Source: an uncultured Lachnospiraceae bacterium
GTDB lineage: Bacteria; Bacillota; Clostridia; Lachnospirales; Lachnospiraceae
Assembly (NCBI GenBank): GCA_910585605.1
Contig: CAJUFL010000022.1
Location: 1-59,482 of the forward strand
DNA: 59,482 nt
Reading direction: 5' to 3'
Shown here: positions 52,943 to 59,482 of the stretch, piece after piece
How the letters are laid out: each line of letters starts with the position of its first letter
Position numbering within the stretch: the stretch's first letter is position 1
Made by a program: the position numbers and the translations under genes
Notes under the pieces: model-generated
Told to the model about the DNA's origin: nothing
Databases searched by the model: none
What the model saw: only the letters and a program-made list of their open reading frames with translations

Positions 52943-53243
52943 AAATGTACAAAATGAGTCTGGTAGTGTCAAGTGGATTATGAAGATTTACGAGAAGGAA
53001 ATTGTCCACATGAAAATCTGCTTACTCAAGGTATCATATGCATGAAAATTGCTTCGCAATGGCATGTGAGTAGATAATCAATTGCTTTGCATTTGGTTAT
53101 AAAAAGCAGATAAGGGGCAAGCAGGCAATCAATTTCTGCGAATAACGAGCCAAGCGTAGATACTTGTAATATACATTTGGCGACTATCGCATCAGACGAA
53201 GTCTGCAAAGCAAAATTGGTTACAAGTGCAGGGAGGCATTGTT
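52943..53243. other. Intergenic region carrying repeat copy B
   Basis: About 300 nt without a gene, occupied almost completely by the repeat at 52964-53224. The Shine-Dalgarno of the next gene (GGGAGG) follows. Confidence 0.7.
52964..53224 (+). repeat. Dispersed intergenic repeat, copy B (composite)
   Basis: Left, middle and right parts match copy A in order, but a second block with AACGAGCCA ... ATACATTTGGCGAC (53144-53184) is inserted near the right end; this block also occurs alone at 3241-3280. ATTGC/GCAAT hairpins lie in the centre. The composite form suggests one repeat unit inserted into another. Confidence 0.85.
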
Positions 53244-54515
53244 ATGAAGATCAAAATAAGGGAAATGGATTATGAGGAGGTTTTAAAGCTTCCCGGATTT
53301 AAGACCAGGAAGCCCCAAAAACCGAATCTGATATTTCGTACAATCATTAAAACTTTGTGCATCCCTGATTTATGGAAAACACATTTTACATATAATTATA
53401 TAGGTATGGAAAAGCTGGGAAAGAAGGAACCATGTCTGGTTTTAATGAACCATTCCAGCTTTATTGATTTGGAAATCGCAGAGTCTGTCATGTATCCGAG
53501 ACCGCTTAATATTATATGCACTTCTGATGGTTTCGTGGGAAAAGAATGGCTGATGAGGCACATTGGATGTATTCCCACTAATAAATTTGTAACGGATGTT
53601 GCAATGGTAAAGGATATGAGATATGCATTAAAAACATTGAAAAGTTCGGTTCTTATGTATCCGGAAGCAAGCTACAGCTTTGACGGAACAGCAACTCCGT
53701 TGCCGGACACTTTGGGAAAATGCTTAAAAATGCTGAAGGTTCCAGTTGTCATGATTAATACCTATGGTGCATTTGCGAGAGATCCTTTGTATAACAACCT
53801 TCAGGTACGTAAAGTGAAAGTATCCGCAGATGTGAAATATCTGCTATCACCTGAGCAGATTGAAAAATTGTCTGTGAAAGAATTAAACGAATGTTTGCGA
53901 AAAGAGTTTACGTTTGATAATTTCCGGTGGCAGCAGGAGAATGATATCAGCATAAAGGAAGCCTTTCGTGCAGATTATTTAAACAGGGTTCTTTATAAAT
54001 GTCCTAACTGTAAAGATGAACGCAGTATGGAGGGAAAAGGAATCTATCTCACCTGCCATGCCTGCGGCAAAAAATACGAGCTTACAGATAGGGGATTTTT
54101 AAAGGCATTGAATGGTAAAACAGAATTTTCCCATATTCCGGACTGGTATCAGTGGCAGAGAGAGGAAGTAAGGGAAGAGATAGAAACAGGGACTTATTTT
54201 TTAGATGTAGAAGCAGATATTTATATGATGGTAAATATGGATTGTATCTATAAGGTTGGAAGTGGAAGGTTACAGCATAATGCAGATGGATTTTCCTTAA
54301 GCGGATGTGACGGAAAACTCCATTATCGTCAGAAAACTTCTCTTTCATACAGTCTGTATTCAGATTACTACTGGTATGAGATTGGAGATATGATCTGCAT
54401 TGGAGATATGAAGGTGTTATATTATCTTTTTCCGAAAGTTTCATATGATGTGGCAGCGAAAACCAGAATTGCGGCAGAAGAATTATATAAGCTTGCGAGA
54501 GCCTCTTCAAAATAA
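53244..54515 (+). CDS. PlsC-like acyltransferase with zinc ribbon
   Basis: Protein of 423 aa. The first ~240 residues form a lysophosphatidate-acyltransferase-like domain with NHSSFID (HxxxxD) and YPEAS. A zinc ribbon follows (YKCPNCKDERSMEGKG, then CHACGKKYEL, residues about 255-290), and the last ~130 residues are a beta-rich region I do not recognise. No transmembrane helix is obvious. ATG 53244 follows GGGAGG behind repeat B. A glycerolipid or related acylation role is inferred; the fusion is unusual. Confidence 0.78.
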   Translation: MKIKIREMDYEEVLKLPGFKTRKPQKPNLIFRTIIKTLCIPDLWKTHFTYNYIGMEKLGKKEPCLVLMNHSSFIDLEIAESVMYPRPLNIICTSDGFVGKEWLMRHIGCIPTNKFVTDVAMVKDMRYALKTLKSSVLMYPEASYSFDGTATPLPDTLGKCLKMLKVPVVMINTYGAFARDPLYNNLQVRKVKVSADVKYLLSPEQIEKLSVKELNECLRKEFTFDNFRWQQENDISIKEAFRADYLNRVLYKCPNCKDERSMEGKGIYLTCHACGKKYELTDRGFLKALNGKTEFSHIPDWYQWQREEVREEIETGTYFLDVEADIYMMVNMDCIYKVGSGRLQHNADGFSLSGCDGKLHYRQKTSLSYSLYSDYYWYEIGDMICIGDMKVLYYLFPKVSYDVAAKTRIAAEELYKLARASSK

Positions 54516-54624
54516 TGGTTTACAAAAAACATTCTCTATTGTAAACTAGATAGAGTTGCAAATTTATAAGCGTTTTTCTATTATTTAGAAAGAATGTTTT
54601 GCAGGTACGAAAAGGAGGATGACA

Positions 54625-55950
54625 ATGAGTAAACCGATTGTTGCCATCGTAGGAAGACCAAATGTAGGGAAATCTACATTATTTAACATATTGGCTGGTT
54701 CCAAGATATCGATTGTGAAAGATACACCGGGCGTAACGAGAGATCGTATTTATGCAGATGTGAACTGGCTGGATTATAATTTTACGATGATCGATACCGG
54801 CGGTATAGAGCCAGAGAGTGAGGATATTATCATTAAAAGCATGCGTGCCCAAGCACAGATTGCCATGGATACCGCAGATGTTATCATATTTTTGGTAGAT
54901 GTAAGGCAGGGACTGGTAGATGCGGACCACAAAGTGGCAGATATGCTGAGGCGCTCCCATAAGCCGGTAGTGCTGGTTGTAAATAAGGTAGACAGTTTTG
55001 AAAAATTTATGCCTGATGTGTATGAATTTTATAATCTGGGACTAGGTGATCCGATTCCTGTATCATCAGCTTCACAATTGGGAATTGGTGATATGCTGGA
55101 TGAAGTAGTATCCCATTTTGAGAATACGGCAAGAGGAGAAGAGGAGGATGACCGTCCAAAGATTGCCATAATCGGGAAACCGAATGTGGGTAAAAGCTCC
55201 ATTATCAACAAATTATTAGGAGAGGAACGCGTTATTGTATCAGATATTGCAGGGACAACAAGAGATGCCATTGATACGGCAGTTATGAGAAATGACAGGG
55301 AATATGTATTTATTGATACAGCCGGACTTCGCAGAAAAAACAAGATTAAAGAGGATATTGAACGTTATTCCATTATCAGAACGGTGTCAGCTGTGGAACG
55401 GGCAGATGTCTGTGTTTTAGTCATTGATGCGACAGAAGGTGTAACAGAACAGGATGCCAAGATTGCAGGGATTGCCCATGACCGTGGGAAAGGCATGATT
55501 ATTGCAGTGAATAAATGGGATGCCATAGAGAAAAATGACAAGACAGTCTACAAATTTGAGGAAGAGATTAGAAGGATTCTTTCTTTTATGCCTTATGCAG
55601 AGATTATCTTTATTTCTGCAAAAACGGGACAGCGGCTTCCAAAGCTTTTTGGATTGATTGATATTGTCATAGATAACCATGCACTTCGTGTCGGCACAGG
55701 TGTATTAAATGAGATTTTATCGGAGGCTGTCGCTATGCAGGAGCCTCCTTCTGATAAAGGGAGGAAACTGCGGTTATACTATATGACAGAAGTTGCTGTT
55801 AAACCGCCTACATTTGTGATTTTTGTAAATGACAGACAATTAACGCATTTTTCATACACAAGGTATATAGAAAACCGTATCAGGGAAGCCTTTGGCTTTA
55901 AAGGAACCCCTCTAAAATTTATTATGCGTGAAAGAAAAGAGAAAGGTTGA
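54625..55950 (+). CDS. der: Ribosome-associated GTPase Der (EngA)
   Basis: Double GTPase of 441 aa for 50S assembly. G domain 1 (GRPNVGKST) and G domain 2 (GKPNVGKSS) each have NKxD (NKVD, NKWD), followed by a KH-like C-terminus. ATG 54625 is used because AAAGGAGG directly abuts an earlier ATG at 54619. Typical der-plsY-gpsA order. Confidence 0.97.
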   Translation: MSKPIVAIVGRPNVGKSTLFNILAGSKISIVKDTPGVTRDRIYADVNWLDYNFTMIDTGGIEPESEDIIIKSMRAQAQIAMDTADVIIFLVDVRQGLVDADHKVADMLRRSHKPVVLVVNKVDSFEKFMPDVYEFYNLGLGDPIPVSSASQLGIGDMLDEVVSHFENTARGEEEDDRPKIAIIGKPNVGKSSIINKLLGEERVIVSDIAGTTRDAIDTAVMRNDREYVFIDTAGLRRKNKIKEDIERYSIIRTVSAVERADVCVLVIDATEGVTEQDAKIAGIAHDRGKGMIIAVNKWDAIEKNDKTVYKFEEEIRRILSFMPYAEIIFISAKTGQRLPKLFGLIDIVIDNHALRVGTGVLNEILSEAVAMQEPPSDKGRKLRLYYMTEVAVKPPTFVIFVNDRQLTHFSYTRYIENRIREAFGFKGTPLKFIMRERKEKG

Positions 55951-55952
55951 GC

Positions 55953-56645
55953 ATGATTATGGAAATCTTAGTGCGTGTTCTTAGTATTGTAATCGGTTAT
56001 CTGTTTGGACTGATTCAGACGGCATATATTTATGGAAAAGTACATGGAATAGATATCAGGGAATATGGAAGCGGTAATTCTGGAACAACGAATGCTCTCC
56101 GGGTATTGGGTAAAAAGGCAGGACTTGTAGTGTTTATCGGTGATCTTTTTAAGGCAACTGTTGCCTGTGTTCTGGCAAGGGTAATAGGGACTGTTTTTTT
56201 TCCGGATATTGTATATCCAATGATATTATGGGCAGGAATGGGTGTTGTGATTGGTCACAATTTTCCGTTTTATATGAATTTTAAGGGTGGAAAAGGAATT
56301 GCGGCTACGGCTGGAGTTATTTTAGGATTGCTTGACTGGAGGATTATTGTGCTATGTCTGGCAGTATTTATCATCTGTGTAGCGGTTACCAGATATGTGT
56401 CACTTGGTTCATTGATTGTTGTGACCCTGTTTTTTGTTTCCTTTATTTTTCTTGGTTTCCATGAAGGAATTGTGAATCCGGCTACAGGTACGGCTTATGC
56501 TGGTAATGAGCTGGTGGAAAGTTATTTTGTGATTTTTTTGTTCGCAGTACTGGCTTTTTACCGACATAAGGCTAATATTGTGCGTCTTGTTCACGGGGAA
56601 GAAAATAAAGTATTTTCAAACAGGAAGGAGAATACAGACAATTAA
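55953..56645 (+). CDS. plsY: Glycerol-3-phosphate acyltransferase PlsY
   Basis: Membrane enzyme of about 230 aa that transfers acyl phosphate to glycerol-3-phosphate. Motifs GSGNSGTTNALR, GHNFPFYMNFKGGKGIA and about five helices are present. The start lies 2 nt past the der stop; ATG 55959 is an alternative. Confidence 0.95.
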   Translation: MIMEILVRVLSIVIGYLFGLIQTAYIYGKVHGIDIREYGSGNSGTTNALRVLGKKAGLVVFIGDLFKATVACVLARVIGTVFFPDIVYPMILWAGMGVVIGHNFPFYMNFKGGKGIAATAGVILGLLDWRIIVLCLAVFIICVAVTRYVSLGSLIVVTLFFVSFIFLGFHEGIVNPATGTAYAGNELVESYFVIFLFAVLAFYRHKANIVRLVHGEENKVFSNRKENTDN

Positions 56646-56784
56646 TTTGTGTGGATAGTTTAGGTGTAGATATCTGCACATATTTTTGGTGGCTATTGCA
56701 GCCATGAAGCATTGTAATAATTGGTTTATCGGGCAGATATAGGCGGCAGATAATCAATTTTACAGAGCAAAATTAGCTATAAAT
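56640..56784 (+). repeat. Dispersed intergenic repeat, copy C (decayed)
   Basis: The right end, GCAGATAATCAATTTTACAG then AGCAAAATTAGCTATAA, aligns with the right ends of copies A and B, and GTAGATATCTGCACATATTT resembles their inner block. Overall identity is clearly lower than A versus B. As with the others, the copy ends next to a Shine-Dalgarno (CAGGAGGG), here of gpsA. Confidence 0.55.
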
Positions 56785-56800
56785 ATCAGGAGGGTTGGTT

Positions 56801-57811
56801 ATGAAGAAAATTTGTGTGTTAGGAGCAGGCAGTTGGGGAACTGCTTTATCAATTGTATTATCCAATAACGGACATGATGTAACGGTATGGTCTATTGATC
56901 CGGAAGAAGTATTGATGTTAAATGATTACAGGGAGCAAAGGGATAAGCTTCCGGGAGTTATGGTTCCAAGTGTCATAGTGTTTACCAATAATATGGAATT
57001 GGCTCTGCGGGATGCGGAAATCATAGTATGCGCAGTACCTTCTCTGTTTGTCCGCTCTACAATGAAAAGTGCATCTGCTTATATTAAGGAAGGAAGCATT
57101 GTAGTGGATGTTGCAAAGGGCATTGAGGATAATACCTTTAAAACAATGACAGAGATTATAGAGGAAGAATGTCCTCAGGCAGAAACCGCGATTCTTTCAG
57201 GTCCGAGCCATGCGGAGGAAGTTGGGAGAGGGATACCTACTACAATTGTTGCAGGTTCGAAAAAGAAAGAGGTTGCCGAATGTGTTCAGGATATTTTTAT
57301 GAATGATACATTTCGTGTATATACCAGTCCTGATGTGATTGGAATTGAGTTGGGAGGCTCGCTCAAAAATGTGATTGCCCTGGCGGCAGGTATTGTAGAC
57401 GGCTTAGGGTTTGGGGATAATACCAAAGCAGCGCTTATGACCCGTGGGATTGCCGAAATCAGCAGACTTGTCATAGCTATGGGTGGACATATAGAAACTC
57501 TGGCAGGACTTTCAGGTATTGGAGATCTGATCGTGACCTGTACGTCAAAGCATTCCAGAAACCGTAATGCAGGTTACCTGATGGGACAGGGAAAAACTTA
57601 TCAGGAAGCAATGGATGAGGTAAAGATGGTGGTAGAAGGCGTATATTCTGCAAAGGCGGCAAGGGAGCTTGGAAAACAGTATGATATTTCCATGCCTATT
57701 GTTGAAGCAGTAAATGAGGTATTGTTCGAGGGTGCAGATGCAAAAGAGGTTTCCATGAGACTCCTTATGCGTGACCGTACCATTGAATCCCATAATCTGC
57801 AATGGGAATAA
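56801..57811 (+). CDS. gpsA: NAD(P)-dependent glycerol-3-phosphate dehydrogenase
   Basis: Enzyme of 336 aa making sn-glycerol-3-phosphate for PlsY. GAGSWGTALS, SGPSHAEEV and the catalytic-Lys region GGSLKNVIALAAG are conserved. ATG 56801 follows CAGGAGGG. Confidence 0.96.
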   Translation: MKKICVLGAGSWGTALSIVLSNNGHDVTVWSIDPEEVLMLNDYREQRDKLPGVMVPSVIVFTNNMELALRDAEIIVCAVPSLFVRSTMKSASAYIKEGSIVVDVAKGIEDNTFKTMTEIIEEECPQAETAILSGPSHAEEVGRGIPTTIVAGSKKKEVAECVQDIFMNDTFRVYTSPDVIGIELGGSLKNVIALAAGIVDGLGFGDNTKAALMTRGIAEISRLVIAMGGHIETLAGLSGIGDLIVTCTSKHSRNRNAGYLMGQGKTYQEAMDEVKMVVEGVYSAKAARELGKQYDISMPIVEAVNEVLFEGADAKEVSMRLLMRDRTIESHNLQWE

Positions 57812-57915
57812 ACAGTATTTTTGTCAAAAAATAAATTCAAGACATAATTACAAATATCCTGCATATATTCTTCTTAGGATGGTTATGATATAAAGTCTAT
57901 AATAAGGAGGATATT
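57812..57915 (+). promoter_or_regulatory. Possible sigma-E promoter of spoIVA
   Basis: ATAATT (near 57846) and CATATATT (near 57863) resemble sigma-E boxes, with ATA to CATA spacing of about 15 nt, slightly short. Sigma-E control of spoIVA is known in spore formers; the site itself is tentative. Confidence 0.35.
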
Positions 57916-59391
57916 ATGAAGGAGCAGTTTGATGTCTATAAGGATATAAAAGAACGAACAGGCGGGGATATGTACATAGGAGTTGTCGGACCGGTCAGAA
58001 CAGGAAAATCCACGTTTATCAAGCGTTTTATGGAAACACTGGTACTGCCGGAAATGGAGGATGGAGCGGAGAAACAGCGTACAATTGACGAGTTGCCGCA
58101 AAGTGGTTCCGGGCGTACGATTACCACGACAGAACCTAAATTTATTCCCAAAGAGGCAGCAAAAATCTCATTAAATAAAGAAACGGATGTTAATGTTCGT
58201 CTGGTAGATTGTGTAGGCTATATGGTAGATGGTGCAACCGGTCATTTGGAAGAAGAAAAAGAGCGTTTGGTCAAGACACCATGGTATGACTATGAAATTC
58301 CCTTTACAAAAGCAGCACATATTGGGACAAAGAAGGTTATGACAGACCATGCAACAATTGGTGTGATCATTACAGGGGACGGTTCTTTTGGGGAAATTGA
58401 CAGGGATGGATTTTATACGGTGGAAAATGAGCTGGTTTCTGAAATGAAAGCTCTGGGGAAACCATTTATTGTTATTTTAAATAGTGTGAAGCCAAACAGT
58501 CAGGAAACACAGGATCTGGCAGAGGAGCTTACGAACCAGTATGGGGTAAAGGTTCTTCCGGTAAACTGTGACCAGTTAAGGGGAAATGATATTTTAGAGA
58601 TATTAAAACATATCTTATTGGAATTTCCCATCAGTCAGATTCGGTTTTATATTCCTAAATGGGCAGAAACTCTGGATGCATCCCATCCTATTAAACAGGC
58701 AGTTTTAGATTATGCCAAAAATGTTCTTTGTGATGTTTCCGGTATGAAGAAGGTATATGAAATGCCGATGCCGGACAATGAGTTTATCAGTGATGCAGTG
58801 ATATCAAATCTCAATTTAAAAGACGGAACAGTAAATCTGAAAATTTCTATACCGGAAAATTATTATTATGAAATGCTGACAAATCTGTTAGGAGCACCGG
58901 TGGAGAATGAGTATGATTTCCTTACAATGTTAAAAGAGGTTGCCGGCAGGAGAAAAGAATACGATCATGTGGCCGATGCAATGAACAGCGTGCAGATGAA
59001 GGGGTATGGACTGGTGATGCCGGAAAAGGAAAATATTACTTTGGCAGAGCCGGAGCTTATTAAGCATGGTACAAAATATGGTATTAAAATTAAGGCAAAT
59101 GCTCCGTCGCTGCATTTTATTAAGGCAAATGTATCTACAGAGATAGCTCCGATCGTAGGAACAGAGGAGCAGGCAAAAGACTTTCTTGCGAATATGAAAG
59201 AGCAGCTTGAAACTTCGCCGGAAGCATTGTGGAAAATAAATATTTTCGGAAAAACAGTAGAGCAGATGGTAGAAGAAGGACTGGTGTCCAAATCCAATAA
59301 GATCAATGATGACTCCCAAATCCGTTTGCAGGATACAATGGAGAAAATCATTAACGACAGCAACGGCGGAATGGTCTTTATTATTATATAA
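57916..59391 (+). CDS. spoIVA: Stage IV sporulation protein A
   Basis: ATPase of 491 aa that polymerises on the forespore surface and forms the base of the spore coat. The N-terminal P-loop GPVRTGKSTF and the family-specific start MKEQFDVYKDIKERTGGD are clear. Its presence shows that the organism has a sporulation programme. AAGGAGG precedes the start. The order gpsA-spoIVA is a common clostridial arrangement. Confidence 0.97.
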   Translation: MKEQFDVYKDIKERTGGDMYIGVVGPVRTGKSTFIKRFMETLVLPEMEDGAEKQRTIDELPQSGSGRTITTTEPKFIPKEAAKISLNKETDVNVRLVDCVGYMVDGATGHLEEEKERLVKTPWYDYEIPFTKAAHIGTKKVMTDHATIGVIITGDGSFGEIDRDGFYTVENELVSEMKALGKPFIVILNSVKPNSQETQDLAEELTNQYGVKVLPVNCDQLRGNDILEILKHILLEFPISQIRFYIPKWAETLDASHPIKQAVLDYAKNVLCDVSGMKKVYEMPMPDNEFISDAVISNLNLKDGTVNLKISIPENYYYEMLTNLLGAPVENEYDFLTMLKEVAGRRKEYDHVADAMNSVQMKGYGLVMPEKENITLAEPELIKHGTKYGIKIKANAPSLHFIKANVSTEIAPIVGTEEQAKDFLANMKEQLETSPEALWKINIFGKTVEQMVEEGLVSKSNKINDDSQIRLQDTMEKIINDSNGGMVFIII

Positions 59392-59482
59392 ATTCTTGTT
59401 TATCTTACTAGGGGGCGCTTCCATGGAGAGTTGGTGACGGACGCAGGAATCTATGGATATAGGGTTCTACGAAAGACGCGTT
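59392..59482 (+). other. GC-richer right edge, possibly a structured RNA start
   Basis: From about 59409 the base composition shifts (GGGGGCGCTTCC ...), with short complementary pieces such as TCCAT and ATGGA. No reading frame and no spoIVA terminator with a T run is seen. The region is cut by the window edge and I cannot name a family. Confidence 0.3.

Overview
The window looks like a chromosomal segment from a low-GC, anaerobic, spore-forming member of the Clostridia, most probably Lachnospiraceae. The evidence is gene content and order: a clostridial isc cluster with its own Rrf2 regulator, the rimP-nusA-ylxR-ylxQ-infB-rbfA-nrnA-truB-ribF block, ylxM-ffh-rpsP-khpA-rimM-trmD-rplS, lepB-rbgA-lepB-rnhB, der-plsY-gpsA-spoIVA, a type II fatty acid synthesis cluster and AT-rich intergenic DNA. 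The species assignment is inference. Almost every gene is on the + strand; only the SpoVB-like flippase and one XRE regulator are on the - strand.

Layout. 1-1500: a Tn916-type tyrosine recombinase, with a 24-bp perfect palindrome over its promoter and tandem 11-bp repeats just behind its stop; this is the only clearly mobile segment. 1540-3108: SpoVB-like flippase (-). 3109-7770: iscR-iscS-iscU-mnmA-cysK, for Fe-S cluster assembly, tRNA thiolation and cysteine synthesis, with a promoter and Rrf2-type operator. 7838-10442: two G3E-type P-loop proteins (one with a His/Cys repeat domain, one fused to a YcgQ/DUF1980-like C-terminus) and a small helical protein, a likely metal-handling locus. 10593-15099: fabH-fabD-fabG-fabF-fabZ, without acpP, an enoyl-ACP reductase or acc genes. 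15109-17052: ApbE, a NusG-domain-II protein and a Gx-type membrane protein. 17202-17285: tRNA-Leu(CAA). 17365-25296: XRE regulator, mutY, a zf-HC2 membrane protein, polA, coaE and a long FtsA-like protein. 25300-29082: a diguanylate cyclase, ackA, a YceD-type protein and rpmF. 29477-31888: a two-gene sucrose/fructan utilisation unit (GH32 and fructokinase) behind two CRE/LacI-type operators.

32117-49313 is the translation/ribosome-maturation backbone, containing one unrecognised coiled-coil membrane protein between trmD and rplS. 49338-51980 holds a FliK-like/FlhB-C-like pair outside any flagellar locus, then yraN. 52064-54515 holds pgeF and an acyltransferase-zinc-ribbon fusion. 54625-59391 holds der, plsY, gpsA and spoIVA.

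The least explained items are: a modular, nested intergenic repeat family (about 3241, 51152, 52964 and 56640), three of whose copies end next to a ribosome binding site; the two-protein G3E locus; the FtsA-like/diguanylate cyclase pair; the orphan FliK/FlhB-like pair; the coiled-coil protein in the ribosomal operon; and a GC-rich structured-looking stretch cut off at the right edge. All gene calls come from reading motifs and context; no database search was run.
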